A DNA stretch of 64,000 bases from Myoxocephalus aenaeus (Eukaryota > Chordata > Actinopteri > Perciformes > Cottidae). Each line of letters opens with the position of its first letter. Position 1 is the first letter of the stretch. Shown piece by piece: positions 24,581 to 36,735 of this stretch. The stretch is from NCBI GenBank assembly GCA_038501785.1, contig JBAMJR010000009.1, forward strand, positions 7,104,501 to 7,168,500, written 5' to 3'. The notes below the pieces were generated by a model. That model saw only the letters and a program-made list of their open reading frames with translations. It had not been told where the DNA came from and did no database searches. A program made the position numbers and the translations under genes.

Positions 24581-27500
24581 CCACCCTCCACTCGAACATT
24601 GCTACAATAATTGTGTTAATTCTTGTTTACAGGGAACCTAATACCATTAATGAGGTAATCTGCAAACTGTGCCTGATGAAGGTGGAAGCATCTTGAGGCA
24701 AAACATCTAATGTACACATCCGCTAGGCGTAGCCACAACACGACCACCGAAGCTTTTAAAAACAGCTCTCTTCTCTGTACTGCTAAAAATGGAAATGCCT
24801 CAGATTTGAATACATAAGCAACACCCCCTGGAAATCTATATAATTATATCAAAACCCCCACAAAAAAACACAACCAAGGAATCCAGGAGCAAACGCTGTG
24901 CTCTGTGGCGTCTTTGAGAACACTTACAGGAAGCTTGGGTGACTCTCAGACTGGAAAACATTTTGTAACCTCGTCTGGAGTTGATAGACAGAGTCTGAGG
25001 TCTGCTGGGGTGAAGGCCTCTGCTGCCTTGGGTTGCTGTAGGAAGTGTGCAGAACTCATCTGCTGGATTTTCCTGTGCACAAATCATCATCCTGTCTCAA
25101 AGGAATTTATTTTGACTCTACTTATCAGCTGCAGAGTACCCTCTAAAAGGTCAGTTTACATACCGAGTGCTTCTTTACATGCGAGCTCTCATGGCTTCAG
25201 ATAAGCAAGAGCCTTCCCGCCCCTCCTGACTTGTAATACCGTCATTGTCAACCGGTCGGATGATACGACTTGTTTGGGCCACTTGACACCGTGGACTGAG
25301 ACGACACGATGACTGCATCCCATCCGAATGTCAATTCCCCCGGACCAGCTGAGTCCCGCTCACTTCCTGTGGATCAGGGCTCTCTCTCATGCACCGCTGA
25401 ATGGGGATGGTGTGACGGCTCTGAATCGAGTTCCTGTTTTTTTTGCTCTTCAATCGAAAGTGAACCGCTTGCCAGGGTTCTGCCCACTTTTCAACTTTCT
25501 TTTTCACTGCAAAACAGACACAGGAGCTCTCAGGAAAAGAGAAATGAAAGTCAGGAGCTACTTTAGAAGAAAAAAAAGAGGAAGAAAAAATAACCTGACC
25601 CTGGGGATTTTTCTCCGGGTAACAAATGTTTTTAAAAGGAAAACCCTTTATTTTGAAGAACTTCCTGAAGGGGATTTTTTTTGTTTAATGGAAGAAAAAG
25701 TGTTACTTTGGTTCTAATTGTTTGATGTGGAATGAGATGTTGACCTTAGGGTTTTGGTGTGTCGTAAGGCATCGCTCTTGTTAGTCCCCCTGTGCAGCCT
25801 TGTCTGATTTGTGTCCTTTAAAATGAACCCCGAGTCTTTTGTTATTGTCCCTCCACTGCCCCTCTCATATGCTTTAATATGAGTAAAGGGAGCAGAATAT
25901 GCTTGGTAAAGCAACTGTCGAAGGACCACATTGCAAGAGTGCTGTTAAGAGCTACAAAACAGGTCCAACAAGGCAAAGAAGAGGTCACAAGATCACACAC
26001 ACGTTGTCCATATAGCCCCAGTTGATTTAGTTCAAAGCCAAAGTGAGCACAAAGAGTTTTGGTTGATGAGTCTCTCATTGTTCAATAAAGGTGAGGTGCA
26101 CTGATCAGTATTTTTGTACAAACAACGGAGGCACATTTTGGTGTGTTATGTGAAAGGAGTAGTAGTGATAAACCAATATAGTGATAAACCATCATCTTTA
26201 AAGATCATGTTAGCATCTTTTAGCTCATCGTTTTGGTTTTACTCTACTGTTTTGGCTCAGTCTAACTACTGTTATCAAACTCCCTTCCAGTAGCAGCAGA
26301 CAGATGTGGAAAAGCTCTGATAAACCCTCTGCTACATGCTAAACACCAAACAGCAGTCAGATACAGTAAAAGACAAGCAGTGAACAGCAAAAGAGTGAAA
26401 ACAGAGGAGAGCTACAAGAAGAGTGAATATTGGACTTTGCCAGGTGGTCAGAAACATGACTGCAAATGAATGCTAATGTCGCCCCATCTCTTCCAGATGA
26501 GTATAGAGGCAACTTTATAAGGAGAAACTTTGTAGATGTTGTGCTTGCAACTGTTTGCACTGACCTTAAGTGGCCTGTCAATCAATGGAGGTTTAAAGTT
26601 ACCAAGCGTCCCTTACAAACAAATAAATTGATACGGTTTCATAACCAGCTAAAAATTCCTTGTAGTAACAGAAGTGTCAGAAGTTTTACAAAAGAGGCCG
26701 AGATATTCCATTATTTAATTCCTTGTACTGGGTCAAGCTCCACATATACTGGCCCCTACACCTCCCATAACATTTGATAGCATCGTTTCACACTTTTAAA
26801 ACTGTTGTGAAGCAAACTGTCTGTTACAAGTTTGTAGTCTCAAATCTGGAGGAAATAAACCTCATGACATCCTCAGGGTTGCATTTTTTTTGTTTACAAC
26901 TTCTATTATTTCGCCCTATTTTTAGCTATGTCGAGGCATTTGGAGGTCTAAGCAATTACTTTAGTGAGTTGGAAAAAAGTTAAAAATAAACTAAACTAAA
27001 CCTCCCATGCACTTTCTAGTGGTGTTCAAACAGTCGTGCAACTTCACATCTTTGTTTCAAGGTTATTTCTGCTAAATCTCTTTTTCCCCTGACATCAAAT
27101 GTAAAGTTTGCTGTCACAGTAGCACCCCTTTGGGAGCCTTCAGAGTGCATTGTGTATGAATTAGGTTACTCAATGTAAACTCTGCATGAACTTCAGTGAA
27201 ACAGAATATGAGCATTATACGAAGTCTTCCACGGCCACAAACCCACAGGAACACATGTGGAGTTGAGAGCACATCCCAAAGCCAAGAGAATATCTTTAAT
27301 TAATTGCAGATTACAGTGGCTCTGAGTCAAATGACCCCATCAACGCTCTAATGTGTTCCATATAGTTAGAGAACACATTGCTTACTTGAATACAGAGATG
27401 AGGTGGTGGAAACATCTCACCGCTGGGTCTCGGTGTCTCACCTGGCACTCCATGTCAGCCGGACTGTATGGGAACAAGTGATGTAGGCTTTGGCAGGCCA

Positions 27501-28834
27501 TGCTGTAGCCTGAAAACAGAGCTTAACACGTGTTCAAGATATTGAAATAGAGAACTGGAAGCCCATTTGCAAAAGCTGTTTTTGCTATAAAAGCTACTGG
27601 AAGGAATGTTATCTCGATATCTGCCATGAAAAGCTTGGAATTGATGTGGAGTTTTCTGTATTTCAACACTTGAATTAATATTTTGAGAACTTCTCTCAAC
27701 TTCATTTTGTCACTGCTGATCCTACCTATATTTTATTTTTATTTGAAACACAAAATGTGTAGGAGCCATTAGTTATGTCTGTGTATTTTATTTTGGTAGT
27801 ATGTATTTTATTATGATAGGTTGTATATGGGGCACAGGTGAAACGGCCAGGTGGGTAATTATGCATGGGTGACGGGGAGATTGCACGGTTTTTACCGCAA
27901 ACAACACAGGAGACCAATAATGTACAAATTATATGTATAGCCTGCAATATAATTAAATGGGAACATCACCCAAAGATACGAACGGCCTGGACTCTCACCT
28001 GTAAACAAGCGAGTAGGAAACAGGACCTCTCCTGTGCCCAGCCGAGTGACTAGCGGAGATCAGTCACTACAAAATGTGTTTCCATTTTTTAACCTAACAT
28101 ATGACCAGACTTTTGCAGGGTATTTGGTCCTCTACTCTTGTTTCTCCCTGCAAAGAATTGCATATCACACACAAAAAATGTAAATATTGACTGAAGTGTA
28201 GAGTATCAGTACCTCTCCCAGGAAGAAAGGCGGACAGCCTCACCGCAACTCATCAAACCGAGTTTGGGGAGCATAAGGTCAAAGGCTGTCTGAGTCACAT
28301 CATCTCCATGACCACTATTTGTGTAGCCGCTTCTAGATCTGGCGCTCTCCTCCATGCAATATATCTCCTTGTATGAACTGAGGGTTTAGAATTAAAGGAT
28401 ATCTGAGAGGGCGCTGTAATGTTTTCTGAAAGTCAAGATATAATCTTGTACTCTTAAAGGGTCGGTTATCCCCAAAAACCCACAAGATGCATATCTCCTC
28501 ACTGACTTCTGGTGGTATCCAGACAGTTTTTGTTCAGGTTTTGAGATGTTGGGTTTCTATGATTTCTGCTTGCAATAGCAGGGGAATGGAATTGCATTCA
28601 TGAGGCTATCAATAATAGCAAGTCTTTCCAGAAACAGTGTCTTTGTTCTTCAACGGGAAGCAGTCCCAACAAAAACATTCAGTCTGTTTTGTGGATTATT
28701 CCAAATAACTGGTTGGAGACACATCTCTGAGATTGACACAGTCTAAACCTGGGTAAATCAAACCCAATCTCTCTGCATGAATAGATATAACCACCACTGT
28801 TTCACCAATGTTCTCTGTGAATGTTCTGTGTTGG
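24581..28834. other. Non-coding stretch
   Basis: No recognisable gene. A phrase at 24678 (GATGAAGGTGGAAGC) resembles some retroelement tails. The patch at about 27290-27370 has CTTTAATTAATTGCAGATTACAG and could be regulatory. Open frames are short and lack domain features. Confidence 0.5.
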
Positions 28835-29035
28835 TGGTGCTGAATGAAAGGGGAAAGTTGAGGAAAAGTCGTAGAATCACCAAAATTACCATTGTATTAC
28901 CCTGTAAGGACCATCGATGTTTGGACCAAATTTTGAGGCCAAGAACTTAATAGTTGTTGAAATATTCTGTTTTGGACCAACTACTCCATAGTGTCATCCT
29001 ACAGCCAAGCCACTAGCATGCTAGCAGCGCTAAGC
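28835..29035 (+). repeat. Dispersed repeat family R2, copy 2
   Basis: Contains GAGGAAAAGTCGTAGAATCACC, GGACCATCGATG and AATAGTTGTTGAAATATT, in the same order as in the copy at 30068-30430. A tail with GCATGCTAGCAGCGCTAAGC follows. The hAT element at 29306 lies between this copy and the next, so the two may be pieces of one repeat array. Confidence 0.6.
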
Positions 29036-29471
29036 ATGGCATGTGAAATGAGAATGAATGTGTTCCCAGGTCACCTGTAACTTTTTTTAATATCGTTTTG
29101 GTAATTAGCTCAATGTACCTTTTTTAAAAAGGTCACTTCAACTAAATCATCAAGAGACTAGGAGTCTTAGTTCATGCTAGCTCTTCTGTGAGGCTGTAAA
29201 TATATCAGATTGTTATCCGACAAACATATGCAGACACTCCTGAGTTCCAATCTGGCGCATTCGATCGCCAAAGTCACGTTGAGAAGACGTGACTACAGTC
29301 TAGACCAGGGGTGGGCAAACTTTTTGGCTCAGGGGCCACATTGAATTTAAAAAATTGACAGACGGGCCAGTATCAGATGGATGGAGAGTGTTTGACAAAG
29401 GGGGCGTGGCTTATCGCCGTCGGGTCTCTCCGTGAAAAAGAGCTGTCTTTTCCGGTATCGATTATGGAATA

Positions 29472-29574
29472 AATAACCACTAGTTTTGCTTTATACTTGT
29501 TGTGGAAGTCCCAAACATGTCGGAACATGAAACACCCTTGTGTTTGGGTTCATAATATTATCCGTAGCCGCACA
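29472..29574. repeat. Direct duplication inside the hAT element, first copy (second at 29662-29764)
   Basis: The two 103-bp segments start AATAACCAC and share GCTTTATACTTGTTGTG, TCGGAACAT and TGGGTTCATAATATTATCCG at the same spacing, with scattered substitutions. They are offset by 190 bp. The divergence suggests that an internal tandem duplication predates this insertion or is old. Confidence 0.85.
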
Positions 29575-29721
29575 CAGCTCGGTGAATTTCTCCGACTCCT
29601 CCAGGAACTGCGCCGGTCTTATCTCCGTAAAACGGATACCGATTCTGCCATCCACCTTGGAAATAACCACCAGTTCTGCTTTATACTTGTTGTGTAAACT
29701 CCACATACGTCGGAACATCAA
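29491..29721 (-). pseudogene. Protein-like fragment of unknown origin inside a hAT element
   Basis: The 76-codon minus-strand frame includes KYKAELVVISKVDGRIGIRF and EIRPAQFLEESEKFTELCAA, which reads like genuine protein: balanced composition, alternating hydrophobic residues, no low complexity. The 103-bp duplication on either side encodes related NIMNP...DVPTYVEFTQQV-type ends. This suggests that a real coding segment was carried and duplicated. I do not recognise the family. It may be a remnant of the parent transposase or of a captured gene. No start context or partner exon supports expression. Confidence 0.35.
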
Positions 29722-30067
29722 ACTCTGTGGTGTCTGGGTTCATAATATTATCCGTAGTCCCACAACAGCGTCTGAATGACAGCCGCTGCACACACGAAAA
29801 GCCTAAAAGAGCGCTGTGCAATAAATAAGCATGAAGAAACATCAACGCTGGTCTGTTGTGGTCATCGTGCTTCGGGAAACTGAACTTGGGAACGGAGAAG
29901 CACTACAGCGGTCTTTACTATAACTTATAATTATTTAAAATAAAAAACTTTTTTTTAATATATTTTTGTAATGTTATAATAATTATAATACTCGGCGGGC
30001 CGTATATTAATACTCGGCGGGCCGTATCCGGCCCGTGGGCCGTAGTTTGCCCACCTCTGGTCTAGAC

Positions 30068-30430
30068 CTAAGCATTAAGGGTTTCGCGGGTACAAGACTA
30101 AGGACAAATTGGAATTCTGACCTCATGATGGTGCTATGCAAAGTGAGAAAACCACCAATATATCACAATTCATCCTATGTGGGACATTAATGTCTGTACA
30201 ACTTTCATGGTAATCCATCCATGTTAAGAGATTTCACAGTGAACCAAATGTGATGAATGTCAACCTCATTTTGGCACTAGAACAAAGGTCAGGGGATCAC
30301 TAAGGCCGGTAGGATACATCCTCGGGGACCATCGATGACTGTAACAGGTTTCATGGCAATCCATCCAATATTTCTTTAGATATTTGAATCCGGACCAAAG
30401 TGTTGAATTGAATAACCAATATTGCCATAA
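30068..30430 (+). repeat. Dispersed repeat family R2, copy 3
   Basis: This is the longest R2 copy. It has two internal half-units, each with a rate-of-divergence pattern: CTGACCTCATGATGGTGCTA, then ATTCATCCTATGTGGGACAT, CATGGTAATCCATCC. A second pass follows with CAACCTCATTTTGGCACTAG, AAAGGTCAGGGGATCAC, CATGGCAATCCATCC. It starts immediately after the hAT target duplication, so the hAT probably inserted into this repeat. Confidence 0.7.
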
Positions 30431-30879
30431 AGGGACCCATCACTACATTTATTGATATTTAATCCCGTTGATCTGTTTTACTATAGGGGAGATTGTGGAT
30501 TGTCCTGTGTGACCGGGACATTGTTTCAGGAAACACATGTTGCCATTGCGGATTTTGCAGATTTGTAAGATACTTTGGGAAACATGAATTTGATTCATTG
30601 TATCACCCTGTCCTATCAGCATGGTAGCAGATGTCGGGGAAGAATTTGTATTTTGTGATTTCTAACCCTGAAGCAAAGTCTCGCCCTCATTTATTTTAAC
30701 ATGGTGATGAACAGCCAGGCACTTCAATGATGTGTGGTTTAGCTTAAGCTGCCAAGTCTGCAGGAGATCGGGCCTTGTGCTACTTGTGCCAGATCTAGTC
30801 TAAACTCTGCAAATCACACACCACCAAAATAAAAGGTTGAGTGAATTACAGGCCTCTTGAGAGGCAGTCATCATGTGTG

Positions 30880-31135
30880 CTCTGCCCTGTCATTACCGAC
30901 GACACTCTGAGACCCCGGTGACAGGTTAATGACCGGTGCCAAAGTGTGAGTCATTGTTTGGCTGGCACTGGGCTTTCTAGACTGGACGGCCGATGACCAG
31001 CCCTGATAGCCAAAGTGTTGCAGAGAGGACATGTCTGATTGGAGCCTATAAATGCTGCCAGAGCTGTTGCTTTCACCGAATGGCTTGGCTTGCATTTTAT
31101 TGCAGTCGGCGGTCATAATGGCAAGACACTCATGC
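30880..31135. promoter_or_regulatory. Candidate conserved non-coding element
   Basis: A non-repetitive block with balanced GC contains GACAGGTTAATGACCGGTGCC, TTTGGCTGGCACTGGGCTTTC (an NFI-like TGGC...GCCA style arrangement) and GCCTATAAATGCTGCC. It has no convincing coding frame. The evidence is compositional only. Confidence 0.2.
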
Positions 31136-33609
31136 CATAGTCTTTAAAAAGTTAGAAAAAATTAAAGTAACAATTTAAAATGCTTAACTTGTTTGTCCAA
31201 CAGCCTAAATGTACATAGTAAAAGCCGCAAATGGAAACAACTTTTGACCTGACAACCTCGTCATTTCAAGAATAGACCCGTTTTCTGGCTCCTCATTGGG
31301 TCAGCAAAGTTGTTCTTAATCCTTGGTAGATCAACAATTAACAAACTGTAGAGTAGATGCAAAACCACTTGTAAAGAAATCAGTTGAATGATGTTCAAAC
31401 TGTATTCTGTTTCCATCTCAAAAAGTACCATTTGGTGAAATTAACAAATATCTTGGAAAGACTTTTGAAAGTCAAGAAGAGTTTCACTAGAGGCATAATA
31501 CAAAATACTGCCAATGAGAAGCTTGCACCAAGAATGTTGTGGTTTCTTTAAAATCTGGAACTTTTCAGCTTCTCTATTTTGTTGTCTTTGGCCAGGGGGG
31601 TACAATGTAATTAGAACTCTGGAGCCGACACCAAGGTCTTTCTGCCCTCTCCCAAGCAACAACACAGCAAATTGAGTTAGTGCGAATGCAATACGAACTA
31701 TGTATGTTCACTGATCCTGAAACGTGTAATTGTATTGGCATAAGGAGATAGATGTTGACATTTGAAGGCTAGGCCGCGCAAGATCAGAAAAACAGGACGA
31801 ACAAAATAAACTGAGTGCAGGAAGAGATTAAAATCTTTGGTCCATGCAAGCTTATATTCAGCATTTATTCATGTTTGTAGTCTTACCTGGCACGGATACA
31901 GAAACAAGGACCGATTCAGTGCAAGACTCACTGCTGTCTCACGGCTGAACCAAACCTAAGTTAGAGATGAAAATAAAAGTGCAGAAAAGCAAATGTACGA
32001 GTAAACCTTTCACCATGGTTTGGACCATAGAAAACAAACCATTTATGTGACGGCACCATAAACTTGGCAGTGAAGATTGTTGACCTCTTGTACATATAGA
32101 ATACTGTATGTTGTCCAAAGATAATCTGTTCTATGAGTCCACACACATCACTGTGTGTATTCATGTTTACGCAGATTGGTCTTGTTTTCACCATTGCTTC
32201 AGGTGGAACAAATGCTCGTTTGGAAAATCAGAGCTTTATTAGGCAAAAGGTGCATCGGTTGTATGGCTGTCAGTGCTGGGGAGGTAGATTACAGTCCAGA
32301 AGCTCTTATCTACCTCAGCCAGATTCCACTGGCAGGTGGCTCGGGACATTCAATTCCATCCATCCCCTCTCTACCTCAGCCATCGTAAAATTGCCTGGAG
32401 GTGCAGCCCTCTATGTATAATGCCTCAGCAACACAAATTCTCACCATAAAATGTTACTACCAGAAATGATGCGTTTTATCACTGTTGGGCGCTGGATACT
32501 TTCATTGGAACGTGGTTTTCCCTCATGATGTTTAGTTCCAATATTAGCGTTCATATGGAGGTACCATAGAGGTAGGGTTCATGCTTTTGCTATTTGTGTT
32601 TAGTCTTAGTCTAATATTGGTCAAAACCTAAATAAGGGTTAAAATTCCCGTATATGTATACATAATTGAATAGATCGGCCCCATTGTCTCCTGACTCATC
32701 GTGAAAACAAACCTCCATTGTTCAGAAGGCTCATTGCTTCATATACAATATATACCTGTAATCGGAAGATCACAAATTGGAAATTGTTTCTGGAAAATTG
32801 TCGGGACATTATAGATATACTATTGGGGTTTCGGAATAATGGGCCGTCGGAAAAATGGCATGGCACTGTGCACCTATCAATTTTCCAACAAGCATCAAGA
32901 CTGCTCTTCAGTTAGCGGCTGTAGCAACTTATGTACGTATTCACCCAGCACGATCCCCAACACCAGGGTCTAACTTGTTTAACGGCTGATCTGGCCGGGA
33001 ATCGAGATGTTCCGGGATCAGCAGCCTGAGTGGCACCTTGCACTGGGATTTGCAGTGGCTGAATTCAAGTAGGTTGAAAAACAATGGAAGCTGCAGGTGT
33101 AGCTTTTAGCACACGGAACTGCTCTATTGGGTAGTCAATGAAAATAAAGAAAGACATTTTTAAAGGTTTTATTCTTTAAACTACTTAGTCTAGTCTTTTT
33201 TTCACCAACAATATTTTTTATTGATATATTCACAATTTGTGTTGAATAATATTGGTGCTGTCTCCTCTGTCATGGTGGGAAATATTGACATTTGTGGTAC
33301 TTTTGATTTAGGTCCATAAAACTGAATCCATTGATTCTGTTCAGCCACTCGATGGCTTTCCCCCAAAACCTGACATCAGATGTTCTGTATGTATTTATTT
33401 TGGAGGAAATACAGTAAGAATGTGAAAACTACTCATTGTATTTTCAGGTGCAGGCAGACATGTTTTGTCATTTTGGACAGACTAAAATGCTTTAAAATGA
33501 AACCTTTGGAGAGAAGATACTTTCTCCAATGAGAACAGCAGTATGGACGTAGAAGTCTCAAAAGAACAAATCTGGATAACCACTTGCTCTCCTGGGTCTC
33601 CAGAAGAAA

Positions 33610-33635
33610 GTGTGTGTGTGTGTGTGTGTGTGTGT
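33610..33635. repeat. (GT)n microsatellite, 26 bp
   Basis: A perfect GT tract in otherwise unique sequence. Confidence 0.95.
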
Positions 33636-35931
33636 TCTCGCTGTGGTTTCTGCATTCACTGAGATATCGAAGAGAGAAAGCAGATGGAAATTGCTCTGCA
33701 CAAACAAGCATGGAAACTGTCTTTGACTTTGATACAATGCTCTGACTAATGTGGCTTCAGAACTCAGGGAAACAAAACTGAAGAAAATCCCCAGCAGGCC
33801 TTGCAACCATTAGGGGATGCAGTCATCAGCGACTGTTTGACCAAACTCTCTATTTCTGGTGCTTAATCGTTGCTTTCTATCTTAAAAATGACATGCTGTC
33901 TGTTGTCTTGGAGTAAAACTAAGAAGACACTCACAACATTACTTTTCTATTCTAGCCAGCTCACCAGCATTTATTCTACTGCTCTGCCTTTAGCACGCTC
34001 AAGAACATCTTTTAATACTTTGTAGTGTGCTGGCCCAGCTGCAACAAGCCCCACCTTTTTCTCTGTAATTACAATGGAGGGATGCCAAAAATAATCATGT
34101 TGCAACCAGCAATGTCAGTCCATGGTTTTGGAGACATTTTCCAGAGGCCATGAAGCGCAGCTCGGTACGAGGCGTAAAAGTCTCCTTTTTCAAAATCTCT
34201 TTGATATAAAGTGTAAACTCTGTGTCCTCGGATGACCATACGAAGAAAAGGGTAAAACAAAGTTCACTACTCTCATTTCTCTCTCTGAAAATGTCTCAAA
34301 ACTGCTGTGCTCAGAGGCTCTTCTTGGCACCCGCTGTGTGCTGGTTTCCCAGTTTGGCAGGACCCTCGTAGACGTGGCCACTGAAAAACCCATGACACAG
34401 GCAGATTTGTAAACTCTTGACACAAGAACCCTTCCAGTGCTCCCATCTGATGACTTTACATTACACACAGAAGGCTTTGAAGACACATTTCCCATGACTT
34501 TTCTTTTGGTTTCGTGGTAACACTATGTTGTCACTGCCTTTTTTTTTTTTAAAAGCTACATTCACAGTCACAGCTTGATTGTAACCATGCATTGACCCTG
34601 ATTTAAGTAGCGTTATGTTTATACTTTTATCAGCAACATTTGGAGACTTCAAGCAGCTTTTATGTTTGTTCAGGGTCTTATCGTTAATGTTTTATCTCGG
34701 GCTGATACTTGTGTGTATCTTGCAGGTGTTTTATTGTAATGTCTGTAGAAATTGTCCTTTCTCCAAGACCATTTTAGACCTTGGCAGAGAGTAAAGTAAC
34801 TTTAACCTTCACATGGCCCAGAATGACCTGGGAAGCACTGCACCATCCGGCAAGGAGTTTAGGTTTTAGCTTCGGTGTATTGGTTTGTTTGTCTGCAGAA
34901 CTATAGAAGGGTGGAAGATTGTAGCATGGTCCAATGAAGAACCCATTTCATTTGGGAGCAGATTCTAAAGATATAATTTTTCGCTCATAGAAACGCCCAT
35001 AGTGGAGTCCTTCTAGTTCAGTATATTTTCATTTATGGCTTGAAAAGCAAAACATGTAATCATCGCACATTGGCAATAATTGTACTTTAAAACAATAATC
35101 GTAATACTAATAATGTATGGCCAGTAAAAAGTTAATTTATTTTTGTAAAGATTGTCAGATTTTTACATTTTACTCAACAAAATAGATTGCTATAGTCTAA
35201 AACAGGTGTTCCCAATACGTCGCAGCTCCCGGTGGGCAAATTAACAGGCTCGTTCGAAAGCGCTGCGCCTCGCCTGGAATCCAGTCGAGAGCAGCAGGGG
35301 GCAGAGTCAAAAAACTGTGGTCAAGTCGGACAGTTTTCAGCTACAGTAGTCAGTAACAGGAAGTCACAGAAAACATGACTTCCTGTTAGTTCTGAACTTT
35401 AGGCTTCTTGTAGTTTACAGATCACGTTTGGATTCATTCATGTGTTTATAAATATATATTTATGTAGAAATGTGGGTCTAGCTGCATCCTTTGTTCTTTC
35501 TATGCCTGCCTGTGAAATACATTACTACTGGTTTTGATATGTGTTGTATAAATACGATTTTGTATTATCAACCACACAAGATGTTTTTAGATTAAACATG
35601 AGACTAATAGTCAACAATTGAGCGTTAAGTATACAACTAAACATAAAATAAGGATTTTCTACAACACGTGTTTGCTGTCAAATCTAAGAGCCAATCAGCT
35701 CTCTAATGTGGCGACAGCCAGGCGTTTCCCATCATGCACTGGGCCACGCAGTCGGTGGAGAGCTACTGCGGCGCCTGGCTCTAAAATCGGGGGTTGCCTT
35801 GCTCTCGTGAGATTATCGTTGTGCATGACTACAGAGCAAGTCGGGATCAAGTCAGACTAAAATCTACCCAGCATGCATTGCGCGTCGATCGCCGGTGATC
35901 GATTCTGCGCAGAACTGGCTCATCTCGAACA

Positions 35932-36340
35932 ATCCTATTATTGTCAATCACCACGGACGGTGCGCCCGCAATGGTTGGCAGTTTGAATGGATTTATTGCC
36001 AAGTACAGGGAGGACGATGTTTTCCCCGACTTCCTTAATTACCACTGCATAATACACCAACAAGCGTTATGCGCTACAATGCTAAACGTGAAAGAGATCA
36101 TGGATGTGGCAACGAAGATCGCCTGTTCTGTTCGAGCGAGAGCTCTTCAAAGACAGCTGTTCCGTGCGCATCTGGAGAAGGCTGACTGTATAATAATATT
36201 CAAAAAATATTGCAAGTCCAAACACCGTTCCACCATGACTGACGATTTGGAAGTCTGCCTGAGGCTGGCTACAAGCAGCTACTGTCCGGACTATGCAACC
36301 CTGCTGGTTCCATTCAGTGAAGTCATCAGAGTAAAATGTA
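35932..36340 (+). pseudogene. hAT transposase remnant (GTF2IRD2/ZBED-like group)
   Basis: The frame contains ITTDGAPAMVGSLNGFIAKY, the TDGA segment holding the second catalytic Asp of hAT transposases. It is followed by YHCIIHQQALC (the conserved CxxH-type motif region), NVKEIMDVATKIACSVRARAL and RQLFRAHLEKADC. The frame then jumps to HRSTMTDDLEVCLRLATSSY and CPDYATL, which I recognise as the extreme C-terminal part. About 300 residues of the catalytic and dimerisation region are therefore deleted. The first catalytic region is also missing. After 36340 the frame runs into a microsatellite. Non-functional. Confidence 0.7.
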
Positions 36341-36353
36341 ATGACCAAAAAAA

Positions 36354-36354
<1 letters not shown>

Positions 36355-36423
<69 letters not shown>

Positions 36424-36426
36424 ATG

Positions 36427-36458
<32 letters not shown>

Positions 36459-36459
36459 A
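36355..36459. repeat. Compound (GT)(TA)(CA) microsatellite forming a palindrome
   Basis: GTGTGTGTGTATATA... through about 27 TA units, a short GTGTGTATG interruption, then TATATACACACA... The left GT arm and right CA arm are complementary across the self-complementary TA core, so the tract can fold on itself. It sits inside the hAT cluster directly after the transposase remnant. Confidence 0.95.
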
Positions 36460-36570
36460 ACCGAGTATACTTTATATTTACAATATTGGCGTACCTTGCA
36501 CACATATGTATTTATTCAGCAGCAAATAGGATTTGCTGCTGAAGCTATCACTATATTAAGCTATGAGCTC

Positions 36571-36735
36571 TCACTTTTAAAGCCTAACAGTTCATGTATT
36601 TGCAGGTCAAGACAAACAACAGGCTGGAGCTCCATCAATGACGTTTCTGACTCAGAGAGGCTCTGGAAATATTCTTCCAAAAGCCTGAAAAACACACTGC
36701 AGTGATAAAGCCTGCACACTTTGTGGTCGTCATTA
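36571..36735 (+). repeat. Inverted-repeat arm 1 (partner at 38036-38200)
   Basis: Shares AAGCCTAACAGTTCATGTATTT, GAGGCTCTGGAAATATTCTTCC and GCCTGCACACTTTGTGGT with the reverse complement of 38036-38200, about 165 bp on each side with scattered changes. A second pair, 37128-37174 with 37962-38008 (47 bp each), is collinear with it. Both arms are hAT 3'-region sequence, so the structure is best explained by two related elements in opposite orientation. Confidence 0.9.

Larger units (their letters stand above)
29306..30059. mobile_element. Non-autonomous hAT element with palindromic 8-bp target duplication
   Basis: The left end is CAGGGGTGGGCAAACTTTTTGG and the right end (inward) is CAGAGGTGGGCAAACTACGG. 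Both flanks carry GTCTAGAC (29298-29305 and 30060-30067), an 8-bp target duplication that is itself palindromic. The 754-bp element carries GGGCCACATT and CCGGCCCGTGGGCC subterminal sequence typical of this CAGGGGTGGGCAAAC hAT group. There is no complete transposase. Inside, a segment is tandemly duplicated (29472-29574 and 29662-29764), and a minus-strand frame of 76 codons looks protein-like. Near the right end, CTCGGCGGGCCGTAT occurs twice in tandem. Confidence 0.9.
30431..35202. other. Non-coding stretch
   Basis: No recognisable gene in about 4.8 kb. It contains a candidate regulatory block (30880-31135) and a short GT tract (33610-33635). The phrases GGAATAATGGGCCGTCGG and CCGGGAATCGAGATGTTCCGG near 32834 and 32994 may belong to an old repeat, but no second copy occurs in this window. 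Confidence 0.5.
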
